A DNA stretch of 39,827 nucleotides, from contig WLCQ01000006.1 of assembly GCA_009705225.1 (NCBI GenBank), positions 1-39,827 of the forward strand. Reading direction: 5' to 3'. A program made the position numbers and the translations under genes. A model generated the notes under the pieces. It ran no database searches and was not told where the DNA came from. It saw only the letters and a list, made by a program, of their open reading frames with translations. Below are positions 16,247 to 24,276 of this stretch, piece after piece. The first letter of the stretch is position 1, and every line of letters starts with the position of its first letter. Source of the stretch: Actinomycetota bacterium. Lineage in GTDB: Bacteria; Actinomycetota; Acidimicrobiia; Acidimicrobiales; Acidimicrobilacustridaceae.

Positions 16247-18238
16247 TCACGAGCCCAAGGGTTGCACCGTGATCGGGAAGCCCGAGGCCCACGGCATCGC
16301 CGTGAGCAGATCGATGTTCTCGTCACCGCTGATCAACATTCCGGGCGAGGCGCCGGGATGGCCATGCGTGACCGAAACAACCCCCGGTCGGAGGGTCGGG
16401 TCGAGGGCAACAGTCACCACCATCGAGCCGTACCTCGAACTGATCGCCGCCCACGAACCATGGCTGATGCCCGCGGCCTCGGCATCGCGAGGGTGCATGA
16501 GCGCCAGCGGCTCTGCGCCATCACCGGCAACAAGCACCGAATTGCTCCATGCGTTCTCCCGCCGCGGAACGAGGACCAACCCGACCTCCGGTCCGAGATG
16601 CACTGCGAGTCGATCGAGGAAATCCTGCGGGGCGATTCTCCATCGGCCTTCGAGAAGAAACGAGTCGCGGACCCATCCATACTCCGCCGGCAGATCGACA
16701 CCACGGGGTCCCGCAGCAAGGACGGCCGCAGCATCGAGTGGGCCATGGTCGAGAAGACCACCGAGGAACTGCCGATCAGTGAGGAGTGCTGGATCGGCGC
16801 CACCTAGGAGATCCACCCCCAGCGGGGCAAGGACCGACGCGAGTATTCGCCACACCGGTTGGGTCTCGTCGTCAGGGGCGAGTACTGCATCGGTGTATTG
16901 CATCCCCGACCGGAACGAGACCTGCTCGGCCAAGGTGAGGTCAGCTCGTTCGAGCTGCGTCGCCGCCGGGAAGACGTGGGTTGCCAGTTCGGTCATCTCG
17001 TTTTCAACCACATCCATCACGACAAGTACTTCGAGAGAACGGAGTGCCTCACGAAGCCTGCCCGGATCGGGAAAAGCGGCGAGCGGGTTCCCTCCGGTGA
17101 CGATAAGCGCCTTGAGTCTTCCCGCCTCGATCTCATCGACCATCGCCACTGCTGCCACCTGACCGGCAACACGCGGAACATCGGGTCGGCTCGCGGTCCC
17201 CGGCACCCGCGCAGGGATGGACCGAGGGGGACGCAGGCGGTTCACGACTCCCCGGTTGAATCGCATTCCACCGCGAACATCGAGCGAGCCAGTGAGGATG
17301 AGAAGAACCCATCGCAACCATTCGACGAGCACACCGTCGTTGGCCATCGTGGTTCCTGTGCCACAGAAGATCGCCAAGCGGCCTCGTGAGTCCCGAAGAT
17401 CGCCGAGTAGGGACTCGACCTGCACGAGGTCGAGTCCTGTGGCTACTGCTGCGGACTCCATCGTGAAGGGTTCGAGAGCGGCTCGTAGGGCGTCAACCTC
17501 GAGCGGGTCGCAGAACTGCGCCAACTCGAACTCATCGCGACCATGCTCCAGAAGTTGACGCGCAAGAGCGGCCAGCAGGATCACATCGGAGCCCGGCCGA
17601 CTCGAAAGGTGCAGATCGGCGTGAGCCGCAGTTTCCGTGCGGCGCGGGTCGATCACAATGATCCGGCCGCCCACGGAACGGTGTTCCCGCAGACGACGCA
17701 CTGGGTCGGCCAACGTGGTTCCGTACCCGTGCGACACCACAGGATTCGAACCGATGACCAACAGCAGCCCCCCGCTGTCGGGCTCCCAGATCGGGTTCAT
17801 CATGGCGTTGCCGGCAACACGTTCGGCAACGACGAGCACCGGTGCATTGTCGACGGTTGCGGCCGTGTAGAACGAGGAGCTTCCTAGAGCGCCCATTGCC
17901 ATTCCGCACGCGACCTGTCCTGCGGAGTCATAGGCCAGACCTGTTGCAAGATACAGGCCGATGGCGTCCGGTCCCGCCGAGTCGCGAATCTCAAGAAGCT
18001 CTCCACCCAGAGAAGCCGCCGCTTCGGACCAATGCGCTGTGCCCCCACGGACCCGTGCAACGCGGAGACGATCGGAGCGATGCTGCTGTGCCGGAAGCGC
18101 TCGACCCTTCGCGCATGTGTACCCGCGCGATACGGGATGCTCGGCGTCGCCCCTGACCCTCACGGCCACACCGTCGGCGACGTCGACAAGAATCCCGCAG
18201 GCCGCAGCACAGATCCGACAGAACGACTGATGCTCCAT
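16247..18238 (-). CDS. Molybdopterin (Mo-bisMGD) oxidoreductase with N-terminal [4Fe-4S] motif
   Basis: The 663-residue protein belongs to the DMSO reductase superfamily. Cys7, Cys10, Cys14 and Cys42 form the CxxC-x3-C-x27-C motif that binds a [4Fe-4S] cluster. Further blocks include LLLVIGSNPVVSHG, RIIVIDPRRTETAAHADLHL, LKALIVTGGNPLAAFPDPG, and a C-terminal MGD-binding beta barrel (NSVLVAGDG, ALMHPRDAEAAGI, VSVTHGHPG). The Mo ligand residue is not obvious. No Tat signal, small subunit or cofactor genes are nearby, so it is likely cytoplasmic with an unknown partner and substrate. ATG 18238 has GGGGGAG 5 nt upstream. Confidence 0.9.
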   Translation of the reverse strand: MEHQSFCRICAAACGILVDVADGVAVRVRGDAEHPVSRGYTCAKGRALPAQQHRSDRLRVARVRGGTAHWSEAAASLGGELLEIRDSAGPDAIGLYLATGLAYDSAGQVACGMAMGALGSSSFYTAATVDNAPVLVVAERVAGNAMMNPIWEPDSGGLLLVIGSNPVVSHGYGTTLADPVRRLREHRSVGGRIIVIDPRRTETAAHADLHLSSRPGSDVILLAALARQLLEHGRDEFELAQFCDPLEVDALRAALEPFTMESAAVATGLDLVQVESLLGDLRDSRGRLAIFCGTGTTMANDGVLVEWLRWVLLILTGSLDVRGGMRFNRGVVNRLRPPRSIPARVPGTASRPDVPRVAGQVAAVAMVDEIEAGRLKALIVTGGNPLAAFPDPGRLREALRSLEVLVVMDVVENEMTELATHVFPAATQLERADLTLAEQVSFRSGMQYTDAVLAPDDETQPVWRILASVLAPLGVDLLGGADPALLTDRQFLGGLLDHGPLDAAAVLAAGPRGVDLPAEYGWVRDSFLLEGRWRIAPQDFLDRLAVHLGPEVGLVLVPRRENAWSNSVLVAGDGAEPLALMHPRDAEAAGISHGSWAAISSRYGSMVVTVALDPTLRPGVVSVTHGHPGASPGMLISGDENIDLLTAMPWASGFPITVQPLGS

Positions 18239-18317
18239 GTCTGCTCCCCCATCGATCACTGCGACGTCGCTGCACTCTAGACACCGTCAGGGGTCCACTG
18301 GATCGACGGAGCCTCTC

Positions 18318-18337
18318 TGCGAGTATTGGTGCTCGCA
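18318..18337. repeat. Inverted repeat upstream of SnoaL-like gene
   Basis: Perfect 6-bp arms TGCGAG/CTCGCA are separated by 8 nt (TATTGGTG). It ends at the first in-frame ATG (18337) and lies 20 nt before the chosen start 18358. It may be an operator or a leader hairpin; the evidence is positional only. Confidence 0.3.
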
Positions 18338-18357
18338 TGTCGAGTGGAGGAGTCCAG

Positions 18358-18780
18358 ATGTCAGAACTCGAGGACCTCGAGCAGATCCGTCAGTTGAAGG
18401 CCCGCTACTTCCGATTCATGGATACGAAGCAATGGGAGTTGCTCGCAACGGTCTTCACTGATGACGTCAACATCGACATGATCGCCGAAGGCGGCGGGAT
18501 CACCTCCTCAGTCGCGGAGTATCTCCCATTCCTCATCGGGCAGATCAGCGAGGTCACAACCGTCCATCACGGCCATATGAGCGAGATCACGTTCAACGGA
18601 GAAGACCAGGCTCAGGGAATCTGGGCGATGGAGGATGAACTCTGGTGGCCGGAAGGCTCACCGCTGAAACATCTCCACGGCTATGGGCACTATCACGAGA
18701 CCTATCGACGCACCGCCGAAGGCTGGCTGATCTCAACGATGACCCTGACCAGACTCCACAGATTGATCGAGTTCGCCTGA
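18358..18780 (+). CDS. SnoaL-like (NTF2-fold) protein
   Basis: The 140-residue protein is in the SnoaL_4 type of the NTF2-like superfamily: LEDLEQIRQLKARYFRFMDT, then WELLATVFTDDVNIDM, and a C-terminal YHETYRRTAEGWLISTMTLTR strand pair. Such proteins often act as dehydratases or isomerases on steroid-like substrates or have regulatory roles. ATG 18358 is chosen because GGAGGAG lies 5-6 nt upstream; ATG 18337 is in frame and seven residues longer, and a TATTGG 7 nt before it leaves a leaderless start possible. It is divergent from the molybdoenzyme gene and convergent with the SHOCT membrane protein gene. Confidence 0.85.
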   Translation: MSELEDLEQIRQLKARYFRFMDTKQWELLATVFTDDVNIDMIAEGGGITSSVAEYLPFLIGQISEVTTVHHGHMSEITFNGEDQAQGIWAMEDELWWPEGSPLKHLHGYGHYHETYRRTAEGWLISTMTLTRLHRLIEFA

Positions 18781-18792
18781 TCGAGTTCGCCT
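18765..18792. repeat. 14-bp tandem duplication across a stop codon
   Basis: The 14-mer GATCGAGTTCGCCT occurs twice head to tail (18765-18778 and 18779-18792), followed by a third partial GATCG. The SnoaL-like gene stop TGA (18778-18780) falls on the junction. It looks like replication slippage. The convergent SHOCT gene ends 9 nt further on. Confidence 0.85.
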
Positions 18793-18801
18793 GATCGGGA
18801 C

Positions 18802-20142
18802 TCAGCTCTGATCTGGCGAGAGCACCTTGGCTTTCGCGGAAGAGAACTCGTCGTCGGTGAGTGCTCCACTGGCATGCAGCGCCTGAAGTTTTGAGAGTTT
18901 CTCGACCGGATCGGCATCGCCGACGGAGGAACCCCCGAGCGAACGAACTCGGCCCGAAACCGAAGTCCACACCCCGGCGACCGATCGTTTCATCCCATCG
19001 AGATCCATATCAGCGCGGGAGTCAGGAAACTCAACAAGGCTTCTGCGGCGCAGGAACTCGAGACCGAGAGCTCCGACGATGAGCATTGCGAGCACAGACC
19101 ACCAGATTCGGAACGCTGCGGTGGGCTCCCAGAGCCAGACGATGCTGAACAGCACTGCGGCACCTACCCAAAAGACGGTCTGATCAGCATTGAGTACCGG
19201 AGCAATCAGTTTTCGCAAGCTCGTGGCAGCCCGGCTGGGACCGATGAGCAAAGTTCCGAACACAATGATCGCTCCGTAAGTGGCAATGGTGAGGGCGACG
19301 GCAATAAGCAACTCAGAACCGATCAGGTAGACCGCCCGACCAGCAGCGGTCATGTTCGGATCGTTGATGAGACTGATCACGAGATTCCCCGTGACCTGAC
19401 GTACCAGAATCAGCCCGAACGCGACCAGCAGCAGGGACCAGCCAACATTGCGCAGCGTCACGCGTCGACGACCCTTCGCGAGGAAGACCGCCAGTCCATA
19501 GAGACCGACCACGACCACGAGCAGAACCCAGTTGAGAATTCCGAGCAGCCGAACCGCTTGCTGTGCCGCAGCAAGCTGATCACTCTGGATAAGCGTGATC
19601 TTTCCGGCATCAGCAGGAATGCGATCAACCGCACTCTGGGAAAGACCAAGGTTCGTGGCGACTGCTCGGATGACCTCACCGAGATCAAGTACGACCTTTC
19701 CATCGGACGTTGATCCGTACTTGGTCTTGTCTTCAAGCACGTTGACGAGCGACTGATGGGCGGCGGTATTGACTTTGTGCCAGATCGTCTTGATCTTCGG
19801 GGAACCGAGAAGGTTCTCCACCGTTGAGGTGACCGGTCCTCGGATCGCAGCCGAGATGGGCCCGGCTATGCCCTTCCAATCCTCCGGAAGCTTGTCGGAG
19901 AGTTGCTCCTGCACGTCGACAGTGCTGTACACCTCGTCGACGATGTAGGCAGCGAGCGCGCTGCGAACCTCCGGTGTCGCCAGGAGCTTGTCGCTGGCCC
20001 GAACCCACGCGGGCGTGTCGAGCAGTTGATGCTTGACCCAGACCTCTGCCGCGGATCCGAATGTGATCAGGGTGGAGAGCACGACCAGGACCCAGACGAG
20101 GATCTTTCGGGTGCGCGAGTGTCGAGCAGTCGTTGATTCCAT
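18802..20142 (-). CDS. Multi-pass membrane protein with C-terminal SHOCT domain
   Basis: The 446-residue protein has one N-terminal membrane helix (about 13-35), an extracytoplasmic region of about 165 residues (ending before ILNWVLLVVVVGLYGLAVFL), then about six hydrophobic helices. A cytoplasmic tail ends in a SHOCT motif (DPVEKLSKLQALHASGALTDDEF). No catalytic motif is seen. The extracytoplasmic part is polar and alpha-helical in pattern. The actinobacterial family is uncharacterised. It is downstream of the P450 and thioredoxin-like genes on the same strand with a 75-nt gap. ATG 20142 lacks a clear Shine-Dalgarno. Confidence 0.8.
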   Translation of the reverse strand: MESTTARHSRTRKILVWVLVVLSTLITFGSAAEVWVKHQLLDTPAWVRASDKLLATPEVRSALAAYIVDEVYSTVDVQEQLSDKLPEDWKGIAGPISAAIRGPVTSTVENLLGSPKIKTIWHKVNTAAHQSLVNVLEDKTKYGSTSDGKVVLDLGEVIRAVATNLGLSQSAVDRIPADAGKITLIQSDQLAAAQQAVRLLGILNWVLLVVVVGLYGLAVFLAKGRRRVTLRNVGWSLLLVAFGLILVRQVTGNLVISLINDPNMTAAGRAVYLIGSELLIAVALTIATYGAIIVFGTLLIGPSRAATSLRKLIAPVLNADQTVFWVGAAVLFSIVWLWEPTAAFRIWWSVLAMLIVGALGLEFLRRRSLVEFPDSRADMDLDGMKRSVAGVWTSVSGRVRSLGGSSVGDADPVEKLSKLQALHASGALTDDEFSSAKAKVLSPDQS

Positions 20143-20217
20143 CCGGAGAGTCTGATGCCTACGCCGACATAACGCGGGGACCCACCAGTCGTGGAAGATC
20201 GTGCGCTCTGCCCGATA

Positions 20218-21261
20218 TCAGCTGTTCCCGAGATCTGGTTGGAGCCCATGGAACGGGCGTCCGGCGCCGACCCACTCGTCGTAAAGATCCATGAACTCCT
20301 GTCCGAAGGGATCACGACCCGTGAGCGGCATCGCCGCCCGAGCCACCGTGAAATCGAGCGGTGCGAGTGATCTGGCTGTCTCGAATGGTGCTGCCGCCTC
20401 GTCGTCCCGACCGACACGGTGCAGATGCGCACCGATGCGGAACCAGAGACGAGCGGCGATCTCGTCGGGGGAAAGCTCGGCTACGGCTTCGGGAAGTGCA
20501 GCGTCTGGATCAAGGGTGCCTTCACGCACCCAGGCGCGGATGGCATCGAGGTGCGGCCCGGAGGGAACTCCGTGGAAGTCAGCAAAAAGATCCGTACCGA
20601 ATGCAGGAGTGTTCGGCCGGACGATTGTGCCCGATTCGTCGATCCACACGACCGTGGGCACATTGGAGATCGCATAAAGCTCGCTGAGCAGGTGTGACGG
20701 GTCATAGAGCACCGGAATGGTGATTCCTTCGGCGAAGGGAGCGACGACCGCGGCCTCCTGATCGAACGCGACAGCGACGACATTGAGGCCCTCTGCACCG
20801 AGTTCGTCGGAGAGCGCCTGCCAGCCGGGAAGGTCGTAGCAACAACCACACCAGGTTGAGAACGTGACCAAGACGGTGAGGCGGCCACGTAGCTGCTCGA
20901 GCGAACGCATCGAGCCGTCGAGCGCCGGGAGCGAGAACGATGGAGCGCGTCTGGAGACGAGCGCGTCACGGCGGGCCTGTTGGGTCGATCCTACGGAGAT
21001 GATCCGAGCATTCCGATCGATGACGAGCGGACGATCGAGAAGCGGGATCAGATGGTCGAGATCCAGGACTCCCGGAGATGGAACGGCTCGAGCACGATCG
21101 CGAACCGGCACACAGACGTCGCCATTGCACAGCCCTTCATCACGCAGATCCCAACCTGTGAGACGTTCGAAGTCCGCAGTGCCGATGAGATTGGGTGACC
21201 CCTTGTCGGGGAATTCATGGGACTCGCCCTCCCACAGAAGTGTCGTGATCGACTCAGTCAT
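20218..21261 (-). CDS. Thioredoxin-fold (TlpA/ResA-like) protein with extra N- and C-terminal regions
   Basis: The 347-residue protein holds a redoxin domain (about 104-240): APSFSLPALDG, VLVTFSTWCGCC with Cys138-x-x-Cys141, and the cis-Pro loop NVPTVVWIDESG. The first about 100 residues carry a Cys45/Cys50 pair and no obvious family. The last about 100 residues look like TPR helices (GRDDEAAAPFETARSLAPLDF). There is no signal peptide or lipobox, so it may act in the cytoplasm. ATG 21261 has AGGG 6 nt upstream. It lies 24 nt downstream of the P450 gene, so the two are probably co-transcribed; it may be a redox accessory, but that is inference. Confidence 0.82.
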   Translation of the reverse strand: MTESITTLLWEGESHEFPDKGSPNLIGTADFERLTGWDLRDEGLCNGDVCVPVRDRARAVPSPGVLDLDHLIPLLDRPLVIDRNARIISVGSTQQARRDALVSRRAPSFSLPALDGSMRSLEQLRGRLTVLVTFSTWCGCCYDLPGWQALSDELGAEGLNVVAVAFDQEAAVVAPFAEGITIPVLYDPSHLLSELYAISNVPTVVWIDESGTIVRPNTPAFGTDLFADFHGVPSGPHLDAIRAWVREGTLDPDAALPEAVAELSPDEIAARLWFRIGAHLHRVGRDDEAAAPFETARSLAPLDFTVARAAMPLTGRDPFGQEFMDLYDEWVGAGRPFHGLQPDLGNS

Positions 21262-21285
21262 GTCAGACCCTCGCTCCACGCCGCA

Positions 21286-22491
21286 TCAGGCGCGATCGAA
21301 TTCGATGTGCACAGCGTCATAGGCGCGAGTGAAGGTCGCTCCGAGCACTCGAGGTTCGGTTCCGGGGACGAGTCTCCAGTTCGGGATTCGTCGTAGGAGT
21401 TCCTCGAACATCACGCGGATCTCGAGCCTCGCCAGCGAAGCTCCGAGGCAGAAATGTGTACCGAACCCGAACGCCACATGGTGGTTGTGGGATCGGGTCA
21501 CGTCGAACACGTTCGGATTTTCGAACATCGATTCATCGCGGTTCGCGGCGCCGTACATGAGAAGAACCTGATCACCTGCGTGCATTTCACGACCGTGGAA
21601 CTCGTGGTCCCTCGTGACAGTGCGGCGCATGTTCAGGATGGGGGTCACCCATCGGATGAACTCCTCGACCGCAGTATCGGCGAGGATCTGCGGCTGCGCG
21701 GCCAGCAATTGGCGTTGAGAGTCATCGAGAGCGAGTTCGCGGATAATTGAGCCGATGACCGTTCGGGTGGTCTCCGCTCCGCCATCGAGAAGCAGGATGC
21801 ATTCCGAGATGATCTCTCCCTCGGTCCAGCGTCGCCCGTCGACCTCGGTAGTGGCCCAGATCGAGATGAGGTCGTTCTCAGGTTTTGCGCGGCGCTGCTC
21901 GATGAGTTCCATCACCGTTCCAGCGAACTCCATGATGGCGTTGGTGGAACGCTCCGAGAATGGCGCCGGCGAGCCATCAGGGGGGTTCTGACCCGACTCG
22001 TACATCGTGATCTCCGACCATTCACGCAGCTTCGGCCAGAGTTCTCTCGGGAACCCGAGTTTGTCACCGATGACAATGGCCGGAAGCGGGGAGGCGAGCG
22101 ATTCGATGGCCTCGCAACTGCCGGCATCGATGACGCCATCAATGAGTTCATTCACGAGCAATCGGAGCTCATCTTCGATCTGGCGAACCGCTCTCGGCGT
22201 GAACTGACGAGCCACCAACATGCGCTGCTGCTGGTGATCGGGATCGTCACGATTGATCATGGAGGTGTCGTCACGCTGGTCAGTGGCAGGACGTGATCCA
22301 TCTATCGACGTGTACAGGCCGGTGTTCTTCTCGACGGCGACGATGTCTGCGTAACGAGACACGCCCCAGATGCGGTGCACCGGATCCCAGTGAACGGGAT
22401 CATTGGCCCGCAGCCACGCATACGCATCCCACGGGTCGACGTAGAAGTTCGGATCAAGAAGATTGATCGCTGGCGCTTCGGTGATCGACAT
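21286..22491 (-). CDS. Cytochrome P450 (CYP125/CYP142-like group)
   Basis: The 401-residue soluble P450 inserts oxygen using an external ferredoxin, which is not encoded nearby. Its motifs are I-helix LLLDGGAETTRTV (Glu240-Thr241), ExxR Glu277-Arg280 (EFIRW), and the heme loop FGFGTHFCLGASLAR with ligand Cys348. The region around the heme, with NHHVAFGFGTHFCLGASLAR, resembles actinobacterial CYP124/125/142 proteins that oxidise steroid or branched side chains; exact family needs comparison. ATG 22491 has GGGGGA close upstream, while starts further up enter the regulatory palindrome. It is divergent from a Baeyer-Villiger monooxygenase gene. Confidence 0.93.
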   Translation of the reverse strand: MSITEAPAINLLDPNFYVDPWDAYAWLRANDPVHWDPVHRIWGVSRYADIVAVEKNTGLYTSIDGSRPATDQRDDTSMINRDDPDHQQQRMLVARQFTPRAVRQIEDELRLLVNELIDGVIDAGSCEAIESLASPLPAIVIGDKLGFPRELWPKLREWSEITMYESGQNPPDGSPAPFSERSTNAIMEFAGTVMELIEQRRAKPENDLISIWATTEVDGRRWTEGEIISECILLLDGGAETTRTVIGSIIRELALDDSQRQLLAAQPQILADTAVEEFIRWVTPILNMRRTVTRDHEFHGREMHAGDQVLLMYGAANRDESMFENPNVFDVTRSHNHHVAFGFGTHFCLGASLARLEIRVMFEELLRRIPNWRLVPGTEPRVLGATFTRAYDAVHIEFDRA

Positions 22492-22509
22492 TGGTCCCCC
22501 AGATGTATC

Positions 22510-22525
22510 GAGTCCGATCGGACTC
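22510..22525. promoter_or_regulatory. Perfect 16-bp palindrome in P450/BVMO divergent promoter
   Basis: GAGTCCGATCGGACTC is a perfect, uninterrupted 16-bp palindrome in the 132-nt region between the divergent P450 (22491) and BVMO (22624) genes. It has the size and symmetry of a dimeric repressor site such as TetR or GntR operators. It is 18 nt upstream of the P450 start codon. No regulator gene is adjacent. Confidence 0.6.
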
Positions 22526-22623
22526 CCCCACGGGCCATCGTACGGGAACATGAGCACTGCGGGCCACGGATGTTGGCGACGAACCAACGGGCTTCTCGCC
22601 TACGGTTCTGGAGGGAGGGGAAC

Positions 22624-24234
22624 ATGGACGACACAACACACGAGACGCTCGACGCCGTCATCATCGGGGCAGGGTTCTCGGGTCTCTACATGCTGCAGAA
22701 ACTGCGTTCACTCGGGCTGCGGGTGCATGTGCTCGAAGCGGCTTCTGACGTCGGCGGCACGTGGTGGTGGAACCGCTATCCCGGTGCCCGATGCGATATC
22801 GAGTCCTTCGACTACTCATATTCGTTCGACGCAGATCTCGAGCAAACATGGGAGTGGTCGGAGCGTTACGCGACCCAGCCGGAAATCCTCGCCTATGTCA
22901 ATCATGTCGCCGACCGGTTCGACCTCCGCCGGGACATCAGTTTCGACACCCGCATGCTCGAGGCCCGCTGGAACGACGAAACGACGACGTGGAATCTCAC
23001 CACCGACACTGGTCGCTCGATCGACGCGCACTACTGCATCATGGCGGTCGGTTGTCTCTCGCAGGCGAACCACCCCACGTTCGAAGGGATGGAGGAGTTC
23101 AGCGGACGAACTCTGCACACCGGTGAATGGCCCCACGAGGGAGTTGACGTCACCGGCCTGAGGGTCGGTGTGATCGGGACCGGCTCCTCAGCGATCCAGA
23201 GCATCCCGCTCCTCGCGGAACAAGCAGAGCAGCTCACCGTTTTCCAGCGCACGCCGGCGTTCACCCTTCCCGCCATGAATGCGCCACTCGATCCCGAAAC
23301 CGTGGCTGATTTCAAGGCCCGGTATCGGGAGCACCGCGAGGCCACCCGCCATTCGAACGGCGGCGTTCTCACCACGCTGGCAGAGGAGTCCGCTCTGGCC
23401 GTGGAAGCCGCCGAACGCGACCGGCGGTTCGAAGCCGCGTGGAAGTCCGGAACCCTGTTTGGTCTGCTCTCATCGTTCTCGGATCTCATGATCGACCCGC
23501 AGGCCAACGAACTCGCAGCGCAGTTCGTCCGAGACCAGATCGTCCGGATCGTCGATGATCCCGTGATCGCCGAACGACTCAGTCCTCACTCGTTCCCGAT
23601 CGGCACCAAGCGACTCTGTCTCGACACCGGCTACTACGCGACCTACAACCGACCGAATGTCGAGTTGGTGGACCTGCGCACCGAACCGATCGATCGATTC
23701 ACCGCGACTGGAATGAGCGTTGGTGATCGGGAGATTCCGCTCGATGTCATCGTCTTCGCTACCGGCTTCGACGCTATGACTGGGGCACTCCTCGCTCCCA
23801 GGATCATCGGTCGCGACGGAATCACCCTGAAACAGAAGTGGGCGGAAGGTCCCCGCACCTACCTCGGCATCGCAACCTCGGGGTTCCCGAATCTGTTCAC
23901 CATCACCGGGCCGGGAAGTCCGTCGGTACTGACGAACATGCTCGTTTCCATCGAACAGCACGTCGAGTGGACCGCCGCGTGCATCGAGTGGCTCGAGCAG
24001 CAGGGGGCTGCCTCGATCGAAGCCAATGTCGATGCCGAGAACGGCTGGGCCGACCATGTCACCGAAGTCGCAGGGTTCACGCTCTACCCCACCGGAAATT
24101 CCTGGTATCTGGGTTCGAATATCGAGGGCAAGCCGCGGGTATTCATGCCCTACATCGCCGGCGTTGAGATCTTCCGAACCGTCTGCGATGACGTAGCAGC
24201 GAACGGTTATCGGGGATTCACCATCTCGACCTGA
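22624..24234 (+). CDS. Flavin-containing Baeyer-Villiger monooxygenase (cyclohexanone monooxygenase type)
   Basis: The 536-residue FAD/NADPH enzyme converts ketones to esters or lactones. The first Rossmann motif is GAGFSG (15-20). The BVMO fingerprint FxGxxxHxxxWP is complete: Phe159, Gly161, His165, Trp169, Pro170. The NADPH Rossmann motif is GTGSSA (185-190). Also typical are GGTWWWNRYPGARCDIES and the C-terminal FATGFDAMTGALL. ATG 22624 has GGAGGGAGGGG upstream. It is divergent from the P450 with a shared palindrome, suggesting joint regulation and a pathway of hydroxylation then ring or chain cleavage. Substrate unknown. Confidence 0.95.
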   Translation: MDDTTHETLDAVIIGAGFSGLYMLQKLRSLGLRVHVLEAASDVGGTWWWNRYPGARCDIESFDYSYSFDADLEQTWEWSERYATQPEILAYVNHVADRFDLRRDISFDTRMLEARWNDETTTWNLTTDTGRSIDAHYCIMAVGCLSQANHPTFEGMEEFSGRTLHTGEWPHEGVDVTGLRVGVIGTGSSAIQSIPLLAEQAEQLTVFQRTPAFTLPAMNAPLDPETVADFKARYREHREATRHSNGGVLTTLAEESALAVEAAERDRRFEAAWKSGTLFGLLSSFSDLMIDPQANELAAQFVRDQIVRIVDDPVIAERLSPHSFPIGTKRLCLDTGYYATYNRPNVELVDLRTEPIDRFTATGMSVGDREIPLDVIVFATGFDAMTGALLAPRIIGRDGITLKQKWAEGPRTYLGIATSGFPNLFTITGPGSPSVLTNMLVSIEQHVEWTAACIEWLEQQGAASIEANVDAENGWADHVTEVAGFTLYPTGNSWYLGSNIEGKPRVFMPYIAGVEIFRTVCDDVAANGYRGFTIST

Positions 24235-24264
24235 ATTCCACCCCGAATTTCACCCCGAATTCAG
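24231..24264. repeat. Inverted repeat with internal tandem repeat at convergent gene ends
   Basis: CTGAATTC (24231-24238) and GAATTCAG (24257-24264) form 8-bp arms. Between and overlapping them the 11-mer CACCCCGAATT occurs twice (24239-24249 and 24251-24261, period 12). The BVMO stop codon (24232-24234) lies in the left arm. It could be a terminator that arose by duplication. Confidence 0.55.
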
Positions 24265-24276
24265 CGGCTCAACTGT

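Noticed and set aside
15864-17162. A 432-residue open frame opposite the molybdoenzyme and amidase genes
   Set aside because: It is Ser/Arg/Pro-rich without domains and is antisense to two well-supported genes.
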